Assembly (NCBI GenBank): GCA_964618175.1
Contig: CAZTZX010000016.1
Location: 1-33,367, forward strand
Direction: 5' to 3'
Source: DTU018 sp964618175
GTDB taxonomy: Bacteria; Bacillota; Syntrophomonadia; Syntrophomonadales; Syntrophomonadaceae
DNA length: 33,367 nt
Shown piece after piece: positions 7,456 through 15,031 of the stretch. The stretch's first letter is position 1; every line of letters begins with the position of its first letter. Under the pieces are notes generated by a model that saw only the letters and a list, made by a program, of their open reading frames with translations, ran no database searches and was not told where the DNA came from. The position numbers were made by a program, and so were the translations under genes.

Positions 7456-8418
7456 ATGCACAAGAAAATCCATTATCTGATGCTAGTTTTGATCATAATG
7501 TTTTCGGTGTTTATGCTAGCCGGTTGCCAGGAAGATGATCAGGAACAAGCCATCGGTGAGGTTAACGGGGAAGCCATTACTCAGAAACAGTTCGACCAAC
7601 ACTATCGTATGGTATTGAGTTGGTACCAACAAAATTACGGAGAAGTTGACGAAGAAGATCAGGAGTTGGTAACCAACCTTAAAGATAGCAGCTTTCAGGA
7701 TCTAGTAGTACAGAAGCTTGTTCTGCAGGAGAGCAAAAAAAGAGGTATTGAACCCGACTTAGAGCAGGTGGAGCAGGATCTGGAGGCCATTCGTACCCAA
7801 AGAAACCAGCTGGAAGAAAACGGCTATCAGAAGTTTCTGGATGAAAATGGATTTGATGATGAGTTCTTAAAAGAGGAATGGATTACCCAGGATCTTTATG
7901 TGCAACTACAGAATGAGGTGACCAGTGATGTAAAGGTGACCGAAGAAGAAGCCCAAGTCTATTATGAGGAGAATGAGGCAGTATTTCAACATCCGGCCGG
8001 AAAAGAGATTTATCATATCCTGGTAGAAAACCAGGAAAAGGCCAGTGAGGTTTTAAAACAACTGAATGAAGGCGGTTCATTTGCGGAATTGGCGGCCCAG
8101 TATTCTATTGATCCTGGCAGTAAATCGCGGGGCGGGGATGTCGGTGTGGTCAATGAAGATACCAATTTTGTAGAGCCATTTAAGAAGGCTGCTCTGGAAA
8201 TGTCTCCTGGTACATTACTGACAACTCCCGTTGAGTCTGAGTTTGGTTTTCATATTATTAAGGCCGGGCAACAGTTGGAGGAAGGCGTGTGGCCATTTAG
8301 TAAGGTACAGAATGATATAGAAGCCTCTTTACTGAGGTATAAACAGGATGAGTCCTTCAATCAGTTCCTGGAGGATATGCAAGCCGACGCTAAGATAGAA
8401 GATTTCCGTAAATCCTAA
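7456..8418 (+). CDS. PrsA-like foldase lipoprotein (PpiC-type peptidyl-prolyl isomerase)
   Basis: 320 aa, ATG with AGGAGG 8 nt upstream. Residues 5-23 form a lipoprotein signal peptide ending in a lipobox MLAGC, with Cys24 the lipidated residue, so the mature protein is anchored on the outer face of the membrane. A SurA-like N-terminal chaperone region (about 33-175) starts at IGEVNGEAITQKQF. A parvulin/PpiC rotamase domain (about 180-280) follows, with EIYHILVEN, SFAELAAQYSIDPGSKSRGGDVG and FGFHIIKA. The C-terminal segment is again chaperone-like. PrsA proteins assist folding of secreted proteins. It is a single-gene unit between its own promoter and terminator. Confidence 0.9.
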   Translation: MHKKIHYLMLVLIIMFSVFMLAGCQEDDQEQAIGEVNGEAITQKQFDQHYRMVLSWYQQNYGEVDEEDQELVTNLKDSSFQDLVVQKLVLQESKKRGIEPDLEQVEQDLEAIRTQRNQLEENGYQKFLDENGFDDEFLKEEWITQDLYVQLQNEVTSDVKVTEEEAQVYYEENEAVFQHPAGKEIYHILVENQEKASEVLKQLNEGGSFAELAAQYSIDPGSKSRGGDVGVVNEDTNFVEPFKKAALEMSPGTLLTTPVESEFGFHIIKAGQQLEEGVWPFSKVQNDIEASLLRYKQDESFNQFLEDMQADAKIEDFRKS

Positions 8419-8439
8419 CTATGTCCGTGGTAAAATAGG

Positions 8440-8478
8440 AACGGAGACAGGGAACACTTACCTCGTCTCCGTTTTGTT
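8440..8478 (+). terminator. Intrinsic terminator after the foldase gene
   Basis: AACGGAGAC (8440-8448) pairs with GTCTCCGTT (8465-8473), followed by TTTTGTTTTG. It starts 22 nt after the stop codon. Confidence 0.85.
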
Positions 8479-8571
8479 TTGTCTGCGCAAGTCTCGAAAC
8501 AGCATACACCAAGTAAATATATTTAACAACTAAGACTTGTTTAGTTGGCCTTAAAGGAGTACTATCATAAG

Positions 8572-8586
8572 TGATAATGATTATCA
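8572..8586. promoter_or_regulatory. Fur box upstream of fur
   Basis: TGATAATGATTATCA is a perfect 7-1-7 inverted repeat and an exact match to the Fur core motif. It ends 24 nt before the chosen fur start and contains a plausible -10 (GATAAT), suggesting autoregulation. Confidence 0.85.
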
Positions 8587-8610
8587 AAAATGTGCTTTCA
8601 GGTGAGAAAT

Positions 8611-9036
8611 ATGAAAGATATTTATCAAAAGATCGACCAAAGTGAATACCGTTTGACCCCCCAGCGGTCTGTAGTCTTGCAGGTGATGCTCGAAAACCAG
8701 GGGCAGCATTTAAACGCCGAAGATGTCCTGGCTAAAGCTCGTAAAAAATCTCCCAATATCGGGATAGCTACTGTATATCGGACTCTGGAAAAGCTGGCTG
8801 GTATAGGCGTTCTCTACAAAACTATGTTTGAAGGTGGAAGCTACCGCTATGAGCTGTCTATAGGGGATGAACACCAGCACCATCATCTTATATGCTTATC
8901 CTGCGGGTCAATTACCGAAGTAGAAGATGATCTCCTGCATATTCTGGAGAACAGGTTAGAAAAAAACGGCTTTCATGTGGTGGATCATGAACTGAAGTTC
9001 TATGGATATTGTCCTAAATGCAATAGCAAGGAATAA
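8611..9036 (+). CDS. fur: Fur family ferric uptake regulator
   Basis: 141 aa from the ATG at 8611, which has AGGTGAG at 8600-8606. The in-frame ATG at 8590 is rejected because it lies 3 nt after the Fur box and has no ribosome binding site. The N-terminal winged helix (residues 12-75) includes the recognition segment IGIATVYRTLEKL. The HQHHHLICLSCG block supplies His ligands and Cys95/Cys98, and Cys134/Cys137 (CPKC) complete a structural zinc site. Among Fur, Zur and PerR, the adjacent Fur boxes and the FeoB-like and feoA genes argue for iron. It lies 56 nt ahead of the iron transporter gene. Confidence 0.9.
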   Translation: MKDIYQKIDQSEYRLTPQRSVVLQVMLENQGQHLNAEDVLAKARKKSPNIGIATVYRTLEKLAGIGVLYKTMFEGGSYRYELSIGDEHQHHHLICLSCGSITEVEDDLLHILENRLEKNGFHVVDHELKFYGYCPKCNSKE

Positions 9037-9053
9037 ATTTTTTGGTTAATTAT

Positions 9054-9073
9054 TGATAATGATTATCCTTATC
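9054..9073. promoter_or_regulatory. Fur box upstream of the feoB-like gene
   Basis: GATAATGATTATCCTTATC at 9055-9073 matches 17 of 19 positions of the classical Fur consensus. It lies 19 nt before the feoB-like start, so iron-loaded Fur would block transcription or initiation there. Confidence 0.85.
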
Positions 9074-9092
9074 GTTAACGGGAGGAGCATAT

Positions 9093-10820
9093 ATGAAGGC
9101 TGTTATAGTTGGTAACCCGAATGTAGGTAAAAGTTATGTATTAAATCGTTTAACCGGTAGCCGTGTTTTCGTCTCTAATTATCCCGGAACCTCAGTGGAA
9201 ACGAATCACGGTTTTCTTACCATTGGCAATAAATCAATAGAGATGCTTGATATGCCTGGAGTATATTCGCTTTACAGCGATACTAAAGAGGCCGCAATGC
9301 TTAAGGAGATACTGGAGCAGTTACCAGATCTGGTTATTCAAGTTTTGGATGCCGTCAATTTAGAGCGCAATCTGGTTCTTACTTTGGAACTAATGGAACG
9401 TAATTTACCCATGATTTTGCTGTTAAACCAGGTAGACCGAGCTCGTCAACTGGGTTTGAAAATTGACAGCAAAGCCTTGTCCAGGCAGCTGAATGTGCCG
9501 GTTTTCTCGTTTTCAGCTCTAACTGGTGAAGGGATATTGGATCTGTTGGATCAATTGGATAAGGGTGTTATGCCAAGTAAGGACGTGCAGATTGTTGATT
9601 TAAATAATCTGGCTTGCCAGGGTTGCTGTTCTGCCGGATCAGCCCAAAGCTGTGCAGGTGTAGACTTAAAACGGGTTGACCAGGCCCACATATTGGCGGA
9701 TAAGACCATTACCCAGCTGGGGAAGGTGCAAATCCACTGGTTGGATAAGATCCAGAACGGGATCGATCATCCCGTATTGGGAACCATTTCGTTGCTGGTC
9801 ATTGCTTACCTCTCTTTTAAGGTTCTGCTGCAGTTTATTAATTTAAGTGAAGGACCTATAAGTATCTTACTGGACCCGCTTAACAAGCTGATAAGCGAAG
9901 TTATTATAGAACTTTTGCCAGCGGGAATAGTTGCTCAGGTGCTGTCCAAAGCTGTTCCAGAAGGCATAATAATTCCCTTTACAATTGTAATGCCGGCCAT
10001 GCTTATGGTAAGCATTTTGATGGCTTTGCTTGAAGACACTGGCATACTTCCTCGCTATTCTGTGGCGTTGGAGAGAGTGGGACGTATCTTTGGGCTGTCT
10101 GGACAAGCGGTGATACCTCTTACGTTGGGTCTGGGATGTCGTACTCCAGCAGTGGTGGCCACCAGAATACTACCTAATACAACTCAACGTTTTATAGCGG
10201 TGACTTTGCTCAGTATAGTAGTACCCTGTGCGGCTACTTTGGGGATTATGGCCTCAGTCTTATCACAATTTCAAGCATCATTCCCAGTAGTGGCGGGATC
10301 TTTGCTGGCAGCCTTTTTAGGATTAAGCTTTATTCTGGGCCGTATGAATGCTCAGCAGGAGGAGTTTATCTATGAACTGCCCCCCTTGCGTATACCTACC
10401 TGGGATAATGTCTGGATTAAGATTAAATCCAGGTGTGCCGGCTTTTTTACCGAGATTATGCCGCTGTTGCTGATAATGAGCATTGCTATCCGAGCTATTC
10501 TGGAATCAGGTGTGCTGGAATATGTTCAGGAATTGGGTTCCGTAACTCAGATCGTCTTTGGAATTCCTTCTGAGGCTTTTGTTGCGGTTTTACTGACGAT
10601 TTTTCAGCGTTACTTGGCGCCTTTACTGCTGCTTAATCTGACTCTTACACCGCGGGAAGCTACTATAGCCATAACCATGATTGTAATCTCTTTGCCTTGT
10701 TTGCCAGTAATGGTAATGACAATCAGAGAATTAGGCTGGAAGGCACTGGCGAAAATAATCGCTATGGGATTTGCAGCATCTTTCTTGATAGGAATAATCT
10801 TAAACATCATATTGCCCTGA
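9093..10820 (+). CDS. feoB: FeoB-like ferrous iron transporter, short divergent form with a Cys-rich linker
   Basis: 575 aa, ATG with GGGAGGAG upstream. The N-terminal G-protein domain has G1 GNPNVGKS (7-14), G2 around YPGTS (30-34), G3 DMPG (53-56) and G4 NQVD (112-115). A linker follows with Cys175, Cys178, Cys179 and Cys187. The membrane part (from about 228) contains Gate-domain features: ALLEDTGILPRY and FGLSGQAVIPLTLGLGCRTPAVVATR. Two departures stand out: the usual GCNVPA reads GCRTPA, and the usual CSARLP segment after it reads CAATLG. FeoB proteins are commonly 650-770 aa, so this one is short, mainly in the second half. The Fur box and downstream feoA support iron uptake; a different divalent ion is possible. 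Confidence 0.8.
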   Translation: MKAVIVGNPNVGKSYVLNRLTGSRVFVSNYPGTSVETNHGFLTIGNKSIEMLDMPGVYSLYSDTKEAAMLKEILEQLPDLVIQVLDAVNLERNLVLTLELMERNLPMILLLNQVDRARQLGLKIDSKALSRQLNVPVFSFSALTGEGILDLLDQLDKGVMPSKDVQIVDLNNLACQGCCSAGSAQSCAGVDLKRVDQAHILADKTITQLGKVQIHWLDKIQNGIDHPVLGTISLLVIAYLSFKVLLQFINLSEGPISILLDPLNKLISEVIIELLPAGIVAQVLSKAVPEGIIIPFTIVMPAMLMVSILMALLEDTGILPRYSVALERVGRIFGLSGQAVIPLTLGLGCRTPAVVATRILPNTTQRFIAVTLLSIVVPCAATLGIMASVLSQFQASFPVVAGSLLAAFLGLSFILGRMNAQQEEFIYELPPLRIPTWDNVWIKIKSRCAGFFTEIMPLLLIMSIAIRAILESGVLEYVQELGSVTQIVFGIPSEAFVAVLLTIFQRYLAPLLLLNLTLTPREATIAITMIVISLPCLPVMVMTIRELGWKALAKIIAMGFAASFLIGIILNIILP

Positions 10821-10843
10821 TATGGAGAGGGAGGGAATAACTA

Positions 10844-11062
10844 ATGAGATTAGATACAATAGAAACTGGTAGTAAAACACGGGTGATCCGAATAAATAGA
10901 GGAGCGAGAGCGGAACAAAGGCTGATGGAAATGGGTATTGTGCCTGGAGTGGAAGTAGAACTGTTGGCCAAACACCCTTTGCGGGGGCCCATTATTATTA
11001 AGCTGGGCAATACGCGTATTGCCCTGGGACGCAAACTGGCCGGATCAATTGAGGTAGAATAG
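10844..11062 (+). CDS. feoA: FeoA domain protein
   Basis: 72 aa, ATG with GGAGAGGGAGGG just upstream, 23 nt after the transporter stop. It is a small SH3-like cytoplasmic protein: the LMEMGIVPGVEVELLAKHPLRGPIIIKLGNTRIALGRKLAGSIEV stretch in the second half (positions 27-71) follows the FeoA pattern of a Met-Gly turn, the GxxVE strand, and the final IALxxxxAxxI(E)V strands. FeoA is thought to bind and modulate FeoB. The order B then A is reversed from the common feoAB arrangement. It is presumably co-transcribed from the Fur-controlled promoter. Confidence 0.88.
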   Translation: MRLDTIETGSKTRVIRINRGARAEQRLMEMGIVPGVEVELLAKHPLRGPIIIKLGNTRIALGRKLAGSIEVE

Positions 11063-11085
11063 AAGTCATAAAACCATGCTCTTGT

Positions 11086-11146
11086 ATAACCTGAAGATTG
11101 GTGATAATAGAATACTAAAGCTATTAGACTTATAACGGCAGGTTAT
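11086..11146. promoter_or_regulatory. Inverted repeat upstream of sufC
   Basis: ATAACCTG (11086-11093) and CAGGTTAT (11139-11146) are perfect inverted copies 45 nt apart in the 124-nt feoA-sufC spacer. No U-tract follows, so a terminator is unlikely; a two-site operator or leader structure is possible. Confidence 0.3.
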
Positions 11147-11186
11147 GTTATTCTTACGGTAGTTGAAGTAATTGGAGGGAGCCTAT

Positions 11187-11933
11187 ATGCTGCGTTTAGA
11201 ACAAGTTAGCATGTCAGTTAATAATTCCAATGGCGATAATAAAGATATTCTGCACGGCATTGATCTAGATTTTACCGCAGGGAAACTCTACGCGATAACT
11301 GGACCTAATGGCGGCGGCAAAACTTCACTTGCGAAAGTAATTATGGGTATTTATGGTCTCTCAGCAGGGCAGATATTTCTGCATGATGAAGAAATAAGTC
11401 AGTTAACAGTTTCGGAAAGAGCTCACAAGGGAATAGCTTATGCTTTTCAGCAACCTCCACGGTTCAAGGGTTTGACGGTCAGCGATTTACTAAAAATAGC
11501 TTATGAGGATATTGATACCTTAGGGCTTAGAAAAAGTCTGCGTGATGTAGGTCTTTGCCCGGAAGACTATCTGGATAGAGACGTAGGTCCAGGTTTAAGC
11601 GGTGGAGAGATGAAACGCATAGAAATTGCTCAGGTTTTGGCTCGGCAGGCTGCCATTAGTATTTTTGATGAACCTGAGGCGGGTGTGGATTTGTGGACTA
11701 TACAGCGGTTAATTGGTATTATTGTAAACCGCTTTAAGGATAACCCTAACGGCACAGCTATTATCATTACCCACAATGAAAATGTTTTGCCGATATGTGA
11801 TGAGATCATCGTTCTGGAGGAAGGTCGGATTCGCGACCGAGGTACTCACCAAGAGATATGGCCTTCTATCAGGGAAGATATCGAATGCAAGCGGAGATTT
11901 GAGTGCCGGGGGGAATTCGGATATGAAATTTAA
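11187..11933 (+). CDS. sufC: SufC-type Fe-S assembly ATPase (SmsC-like)
   Basis: 248 aa from the ATG at 11187 with GGAGGGA 7-8 nt upstream; a TTG at 11172 overlaps that ribosome site and is rejected. It is an ABC-type ATPase lacking membrane domains: Walker A GPNGGGKTS (39-47), Q-loop FQQPPRFKGL (88-96), signature LSGGEMKR (137-144), Walker B SIFDEPEAGVD (158-168) and the switch His in IIITHNE. This is the SufC pattern, the energy-coupling partner of SufB/SufD scaffold proteins. It overlaps the next gene by 11 nt, consistent with coupled translation. No sufD, sufS or sufU gene is present in this cluster. Confidence 0.92.
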   Translation: MLRLEQVSMSVNNSNGDNKDILHGIDLDFTAGKLYAITGPNGGGKTSLAKVIMGIYGLSAGQIFLHDEEISQLTVSERAHKGIAYAFQQPPRFKGLTVSDLLKIAYEDIDTLGLRKSLRDVGLCPEDYLDRDVGPGLSGGEMKRIEIAQVLARQAAISIFDEPEAGVDLWTIQRLIGIIVNRFKDNPNGTAIIITHNENVLPICDEIIVLEEGRIRDRGTHQEIWPSIREDIECKRRFECRGEFGYEI

Positions 11934-12846
11934 CCAGATCGATAGCAATCTTTTAAATACCATCGCTAGTATTACTGAAGTGCCGAGCGGCGCGGTTAAT
12001 ATACGTAAAGACGGGAAACCGCTGATCAGAATGTCATCACCTAACATCATGATCAAGCCTAAAGAGGACAAGCCGGGTATAGATGTAATTATCAAACCAG
12101 GCACGAAAAACGAAACCGTGCATATTCCGGTGTTGGTTACCCAAGCCGGCTTGCAGGATAAGGTTTATAATACCTTTGAAATTGGTGAGGGTGCCGACGT
12201 TACCATTATCGCCGGATGCGGAATACACAACGACAGTCATCAAGATTCCGGCCATGATGGTATTCATGAATTTATAATAAAACCCAAGGCCAGGGTTCGC
12301 TACGTGGAAAAGCATTATGGTGCCGGTAGTGGTAATGGGAAAAAGGTTTTGAACCCCACCACTGTCATAAGGATGGGCAGTGAGGCCTATGCGGAAATGG
12401 AAATGGTGCAGATCGAAGGAGTAGATGACACTTATCGCAAGACAATTGCCTATGTAGAAGATAAAGCTCACCTAAAAGTCGTGGAGCGCTTGCTCACTAA
12501 TAAACACCAGTCGGCTCAATCTGACATTGAAATAAGCATCGAGGGGAAAGAGGGGTCTGCCCAAATATTATCGCGTTCGGTGGCCAAAGATGATTCCTAT
12601 CAAGTGTTTAAGGCCTCAATGATAGGGAAAACAGAGTGCACCGGTCATGTGGAATGTGATTCCATTATTATGGGCAATGCGGTTATTAAGGCTATTCCCT
12701 CCCTGATAGCCGAAAACTCTGAAGCTGTATTGACCCATGAAGCAGCCATTGGCAAGATCGCCGGTGAGCAGTTAATTAAGTTGATGTCTCTAGGCTTAAC
12801 CGAGGCCCAGGCTGTGAATACCATTATTGATGGATTCTTGAGATGA
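11923..12846 (+). CDS. sufB: SufB/SufD-family Fe-S scaffold protein, short single-copy form (SmsB-like)
   Basis: 307 aa from the ATG at 11923 (GGGGGGA at 11908-11914); an in-frame start at 11776 would run deep into sufC and is rejected. It carries the SufBD beta-helix core, with VEKHYGAGSGNGKK in the middle, GHVECDSIIMGNAV near residue 240 and the family's C-terminal HEAAIGKIAGEQLIKLMSLGL (HEA motif). Standard SufB is about 465 aa and SufD about 420 aa; at 307 aa with one SufC partner, this matches the reduced two-gene SUF-like minimal systems described in anaerobes and archaea. A cysteine donor enzyme is not encoded here. Confidence 0.88.
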   Translation: MKFNQIDSNLLNTIASITEVPSGAVNIRKDGKPLIRMSSPNIMIKPKEDKPGIDVIIKPGTKNETVHIPVLVTQAGLQDKVYNTFEIGEGADVTIIAGCGIHNDSHQDSGHDGIHEFIIKPKARVRYVEKHYGAGSGNGKKVLNPTTVIRMGSEAYAEMEMVQIEGVDDTYRKTIAYVEDKAHLKVVERLLTNKHQSAQSDIEISIEGKEGSAQILSRSVAKDDSYQVFKASMIGKTECTGHVECDSIIMGNAVIKAIPSLIAENSEAVLTHEAAIGKIAGEQLIKLMSLGLTEAQAVNTIIDGFLR

Positions 12847-12872
12847 TAAGCTAACGGTGGTGAGGTGAGTAA

Positions 12873-13775
12873 ATGAATCTAAACCTTTATAAAACCTATG
12901 TTAAAGTGGTAGAAACCCAAAATCTCTCCCGGACTGCTGAGGAGATAGGGTTATCACAACCGGCTGTGACCAAACAGATCCAGGCCTTGGAGGAGATGTA
13001 TGGGGTATTGTTGCTGGAACGATCTGGTCGCCGCTTGAAAACTACCGAAGCCGGGGAGACCTTATATAGCTGTGCCCGAGACATAATTAAGGCAGTTGAA
13101 AAGACTGAAAAAGCAATGGAAGAAGTCTCGGAGAGCCGACGGGGCACCCTTTACATTGGGGCCAGCACTATTCCCGGCCAGTATATTTTACCGGCTTTTA
13201 TTAAGCAGTTTAAGGATCGTTTTCCCAATGTCACTATCAGTATGGATATTGCTGACACGGAAAGAATATTTAATCGCATCGCCGACAGGGAATTGGATGT
13301 TGGAGTGGTAGGTGGTTGGACCAACAACCGCAAGGTGGATGGATTTGTCTGGTTGGAAGATGATCTGGTCGTTATTGTTCCGGCAGAACATCCCCTAGCC
13401 ACCCAAGAACATATTGACTTGTCGGATCTGCTTGGTGAAAAATGGATAATGCGTGAGAAAGGATCAGGTACCCGGCGCGCCATAGAAGATATTTTTAATG
13501 CTCAGGGAATAAAGCTTGAAGACTTGGATATTTGCTTGGAAGCTGGCAGCACTGGAGCTGTGCTAGCTGCTGTAGAATCAGGTATGGGTATCAGTATAAT
13601 ATCCCAGTGGGCATTGAAACCCTCTGAGGGGCGATACGGCTTGGCCTGTATTAAATTTACCGCCAGAGAATCCCGCCGTTTCTACATAATCTACCCCCAC
13701 CAGAAATCTCGACGGAAAACTGTTATTAATTTTTTAGATTTCCTCAAGAAAAGCTCACAGACTATGACTGAATAA
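12873..13775 (+). CDS. LysR family transcriptional regulator
   Basis: 300 aa, ATG after GGTGAGGTGAG. The N-terminal winged helix-turn-helix (about residues 3-60) reads TYVKVVETQNLSRTAEEIGLSQPAVTKQIQALE, the standard LysR signature. The remainder is a periplasmic-binding-like effector domain (about 90-295) with LYIGASTIPGQYILP at its first strand and the ESGMGISIIS hinge strand. It sits 26 nt after the sufB gene on the same strand, so it may be the tail of that operon. The effector is unknown; sulfur or cysteine metabolites would be a reasonable guess given the context, but nothing in the sequence proves it. Confidence 0.9.
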   Translation: MNLNLYKTYVKVVETQNLSRTAEEIGLSQPAVTKQIQALEEMYGVLLLERSGRRLKTTEAGETLYSCARDIIKAVEKTEKAMEEVSESRRGTLYIGASTIPGQYILPAFIKQFKDRFPNVTISMDIADTERIFNRIADRELDVGVVGGWTNNRKVDGFVWLEDDLVVIVPAEHPLATQEHIDLSDLLGEKWIMREKGSGTRRAIEDIFNAQGIKLEDLDICLEAGSTGAVLAAVESGMGISIISQWALKPSEGRYGLACIKFTARESRRFYIIYPHQKSRRKTVINFLDFLKKSSQTMTE

Positions 13776-13816
13776 GCCGAATCGGATTCTTCAGGCAGAG
13801 CGTTTATATGCATAGG

Positions 13817-13846
13817 AAAAGCCGCCCATGTCAGGGCGGCTTTTAT
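13817..13846. terminator. Bidirectional intrinsic terminator
   Basis: AAAAGCCGCCC (13817-13827) pairs with GGGCGGCTTTT (13834-13844), 6-nt loop. It separates the convergent lysR and rubrerythrin genes. Confidence 0.92.
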
Positions 13847-13849
13847 AAC

Positions 13850-14389
13850 CTAATAGTTTTCGCAGAGGACTTCGTAATAACTCTGAGGATGAAGGCAGGC
13901 TGGACATTCTTCAGGGGCTTCAGTACCTTCATGAACATATCCACAGTTGCGGCATCTCCATTTGACTGGGTTGGGTTTTTTGAAGACGGTCTTATTCTTG
14001 AGATTGGCCAACAGTTTGCGGTAGCGCTTTTCATGCTCTTCTTCCACTTCGGCTATTTCTCTGAAAGCATCGGCAATTTCATCAAACCCTTCTTCGCGGG
14101 CGATTCTTTCGTATTCAGGGTATAAATTGGAGTGCTCATCTAGTTCGCCTTCAGCTGCTTCCAAGAGGTTCTCCTCGGTAGGGTGAATGGCACCGCCAAT
14201 TAGAAACTTGTAAAAACGTTTAGCATGCTCTTTTTCGTTGTCAGCTGTATCCTGGAATATAGCTGACATCTGCTTATAACCCTCTTTGTCAGCCTGGCTG
14301 GCAAAAAAAGTATACTTCATGCGGACTTTTGATTCTCCGGTAAAAGCTGACCAAAGGTTTTGTTCGGTTTTTGAGCCTTTCAAATCCAT
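13850..14389 (-). CDS. rbr: Rubrerythrin
   Basis: 179 aa, ATG with TTGGAGGT upstream. It has a ferritin-like four-helix di-iron domain (1-135) with metal ligands Glu19, Glu52-x2-His55, Glu93 region and Glu116-x2-His119, followed by a rubredoxin-like Fe(Cys)4 domain with Cys146/Cys149 and Cys162/Cys165. Rubrerythrins reduce hydrogen peroxide in the cytoplasm of anaerobes. The rubredoxin domain is C-terminal, the classical order, and the length is near the typical 190. It is preceded on the same strand by an unknown 143-aa gene 39 nt upstream and may share its transcript. It converges with the iron/Fe-S block. Confidence 0.93.
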   Translation of the reverse strand: MDLKGSKTEQNLWSAFTGESKVRMKYTFFASQADKEGYKQMSAIFQDTADNEKEHAKRFYKFLIGGAIHPTEENLLEAAEGELDEHSNLYPEYERIAREEGFDEIADAFREIAEVEEEHEKRYRKLLANLKNKTVFKKPNPVKWRCRNCGYVHEGTEAPEECPACLHPQSYYEVLCENY

Positions 14390-14428
14390 ATTATTACCTC
14401 CTAATCTTTAATCTTATAGCACATTCCA

Positions 14429-14860
14429 TCATAAACGAGGAATGTTAGCTGGAAAAACGTAGAGAAGATTTGAATTGGGAAGAGGTCTTACCACCATTAG
14501 GTTGCGTAGCTCATCAATTACAACTTCCCGCATATCTTCATCATTCTCATCTTTAATTTCCAGGGAGAAGACGGTCACCGGTACTTCCATCCAGTTCAAT
14601 AAACGCAGTTCTGCTAATCCATCATTCAAAAACTCCAACTCCTCAAAAGGAGCAGAGAAAGGCGTATTTGATTTGCTTTTAATATGCTGTTCTAAACGCT
14701 CGATAAACTTTTTTAACAATTCTTCTTTATGGTCGTCTATAACGTATTGAAAAAGAACATCATAAAGATTCTGTGTCAAAACAATCGAAGTTACTGTGGG
14801 GAGGACGAGATGCTTTTCACACCTGATCCTTGTAAGGGTATACTGGTCTACAGAATGCAT
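14429..14860 (-). CDS. Hypothetical protein, 143 aa
   Basis: 143 aa, ATG at 14860 with GGAGGG about 10 nt upstream and a good promoter at 14895-14924. I do not recognise the family. It is a soluble, mixed alpha/beta protein rich in Leu, Glu and Asp, without Cys motifs or membrane segments. A central helix (LYDVLFQYVIDDHKEELLKK) is followed by an acidic region with DENDED, then a Pro-rich end. It is first in a likely two-gene transcript with rubrerythrin, which hints at a link to oxidative stress, although that is only context. Confidence 0.65.
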   Translation of the reverse strand: MHSVDQYTLTRIRCEKHLVLPTVTSIVLTQNLYDVLFQYVIDDHKEELLKKFIERLEQHIKSKSNTPFSAPFEELEFLNDGLAELRLLNWMEVPVTVFSLEIKDENDEDMREVVIDELRNLMVVRPLPNSNLLYVFPANIPRL

Positions 14861-14894
14861 ATTGATTTAACCCTCCGTGGCTCGTTATTGATTT

Positions 14895-14924
14895 ATTGTA
14901 CCCCGATTCCCGAATTTTTCTCAA
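14895..14924 (-). promoter_or_regulatory. Candidate promoter of the 143-aa gene and rubrerythrin
   Basis: Read on minus: -35 TTGAGA (14919-14924), 18-nt spacer, -10 TACAAT (14895-14900), 34 nt upstream of the ATG. Confidence 0.55.
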
Positions 14925-14956
14925 CTTCTTTCTATAATTTAATGAGAAGCCTTTGA

Positions 14957-14985
14957 TTGGCAGGCATAAGGGATTGCGGTATACT
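14957..14985 (+). promoter_or_regulatory. Promoter of the 747-aa membrane protein gene
   Basis: TTGGCA (14957-14962), 17-nt spacer, TATACT (14980-14985), each 5/6 to the sigma-A consensus, 46 nt before the ATG. Confidence 0.7.
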
Positions 14986-15031
14986 TGATAGAACTTGGAC
15001 TATCTGGATTATGTTTACAAGGAGCTAGCCA

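Noticed and set aside
11776..11922. 49-residue extension of the SufB-like protein into sufC
   Set aside because: Reads through sufC in another frame; the ATG at 11923 has GGGGGGA at correct spacing and gives the family N-terminus.
13808..14125. 105-codon plus-strand frame opposite rubrerythrin
   Set aside because: It begins inside a terminator hairpin and is antisense to a clear di-iron protein.
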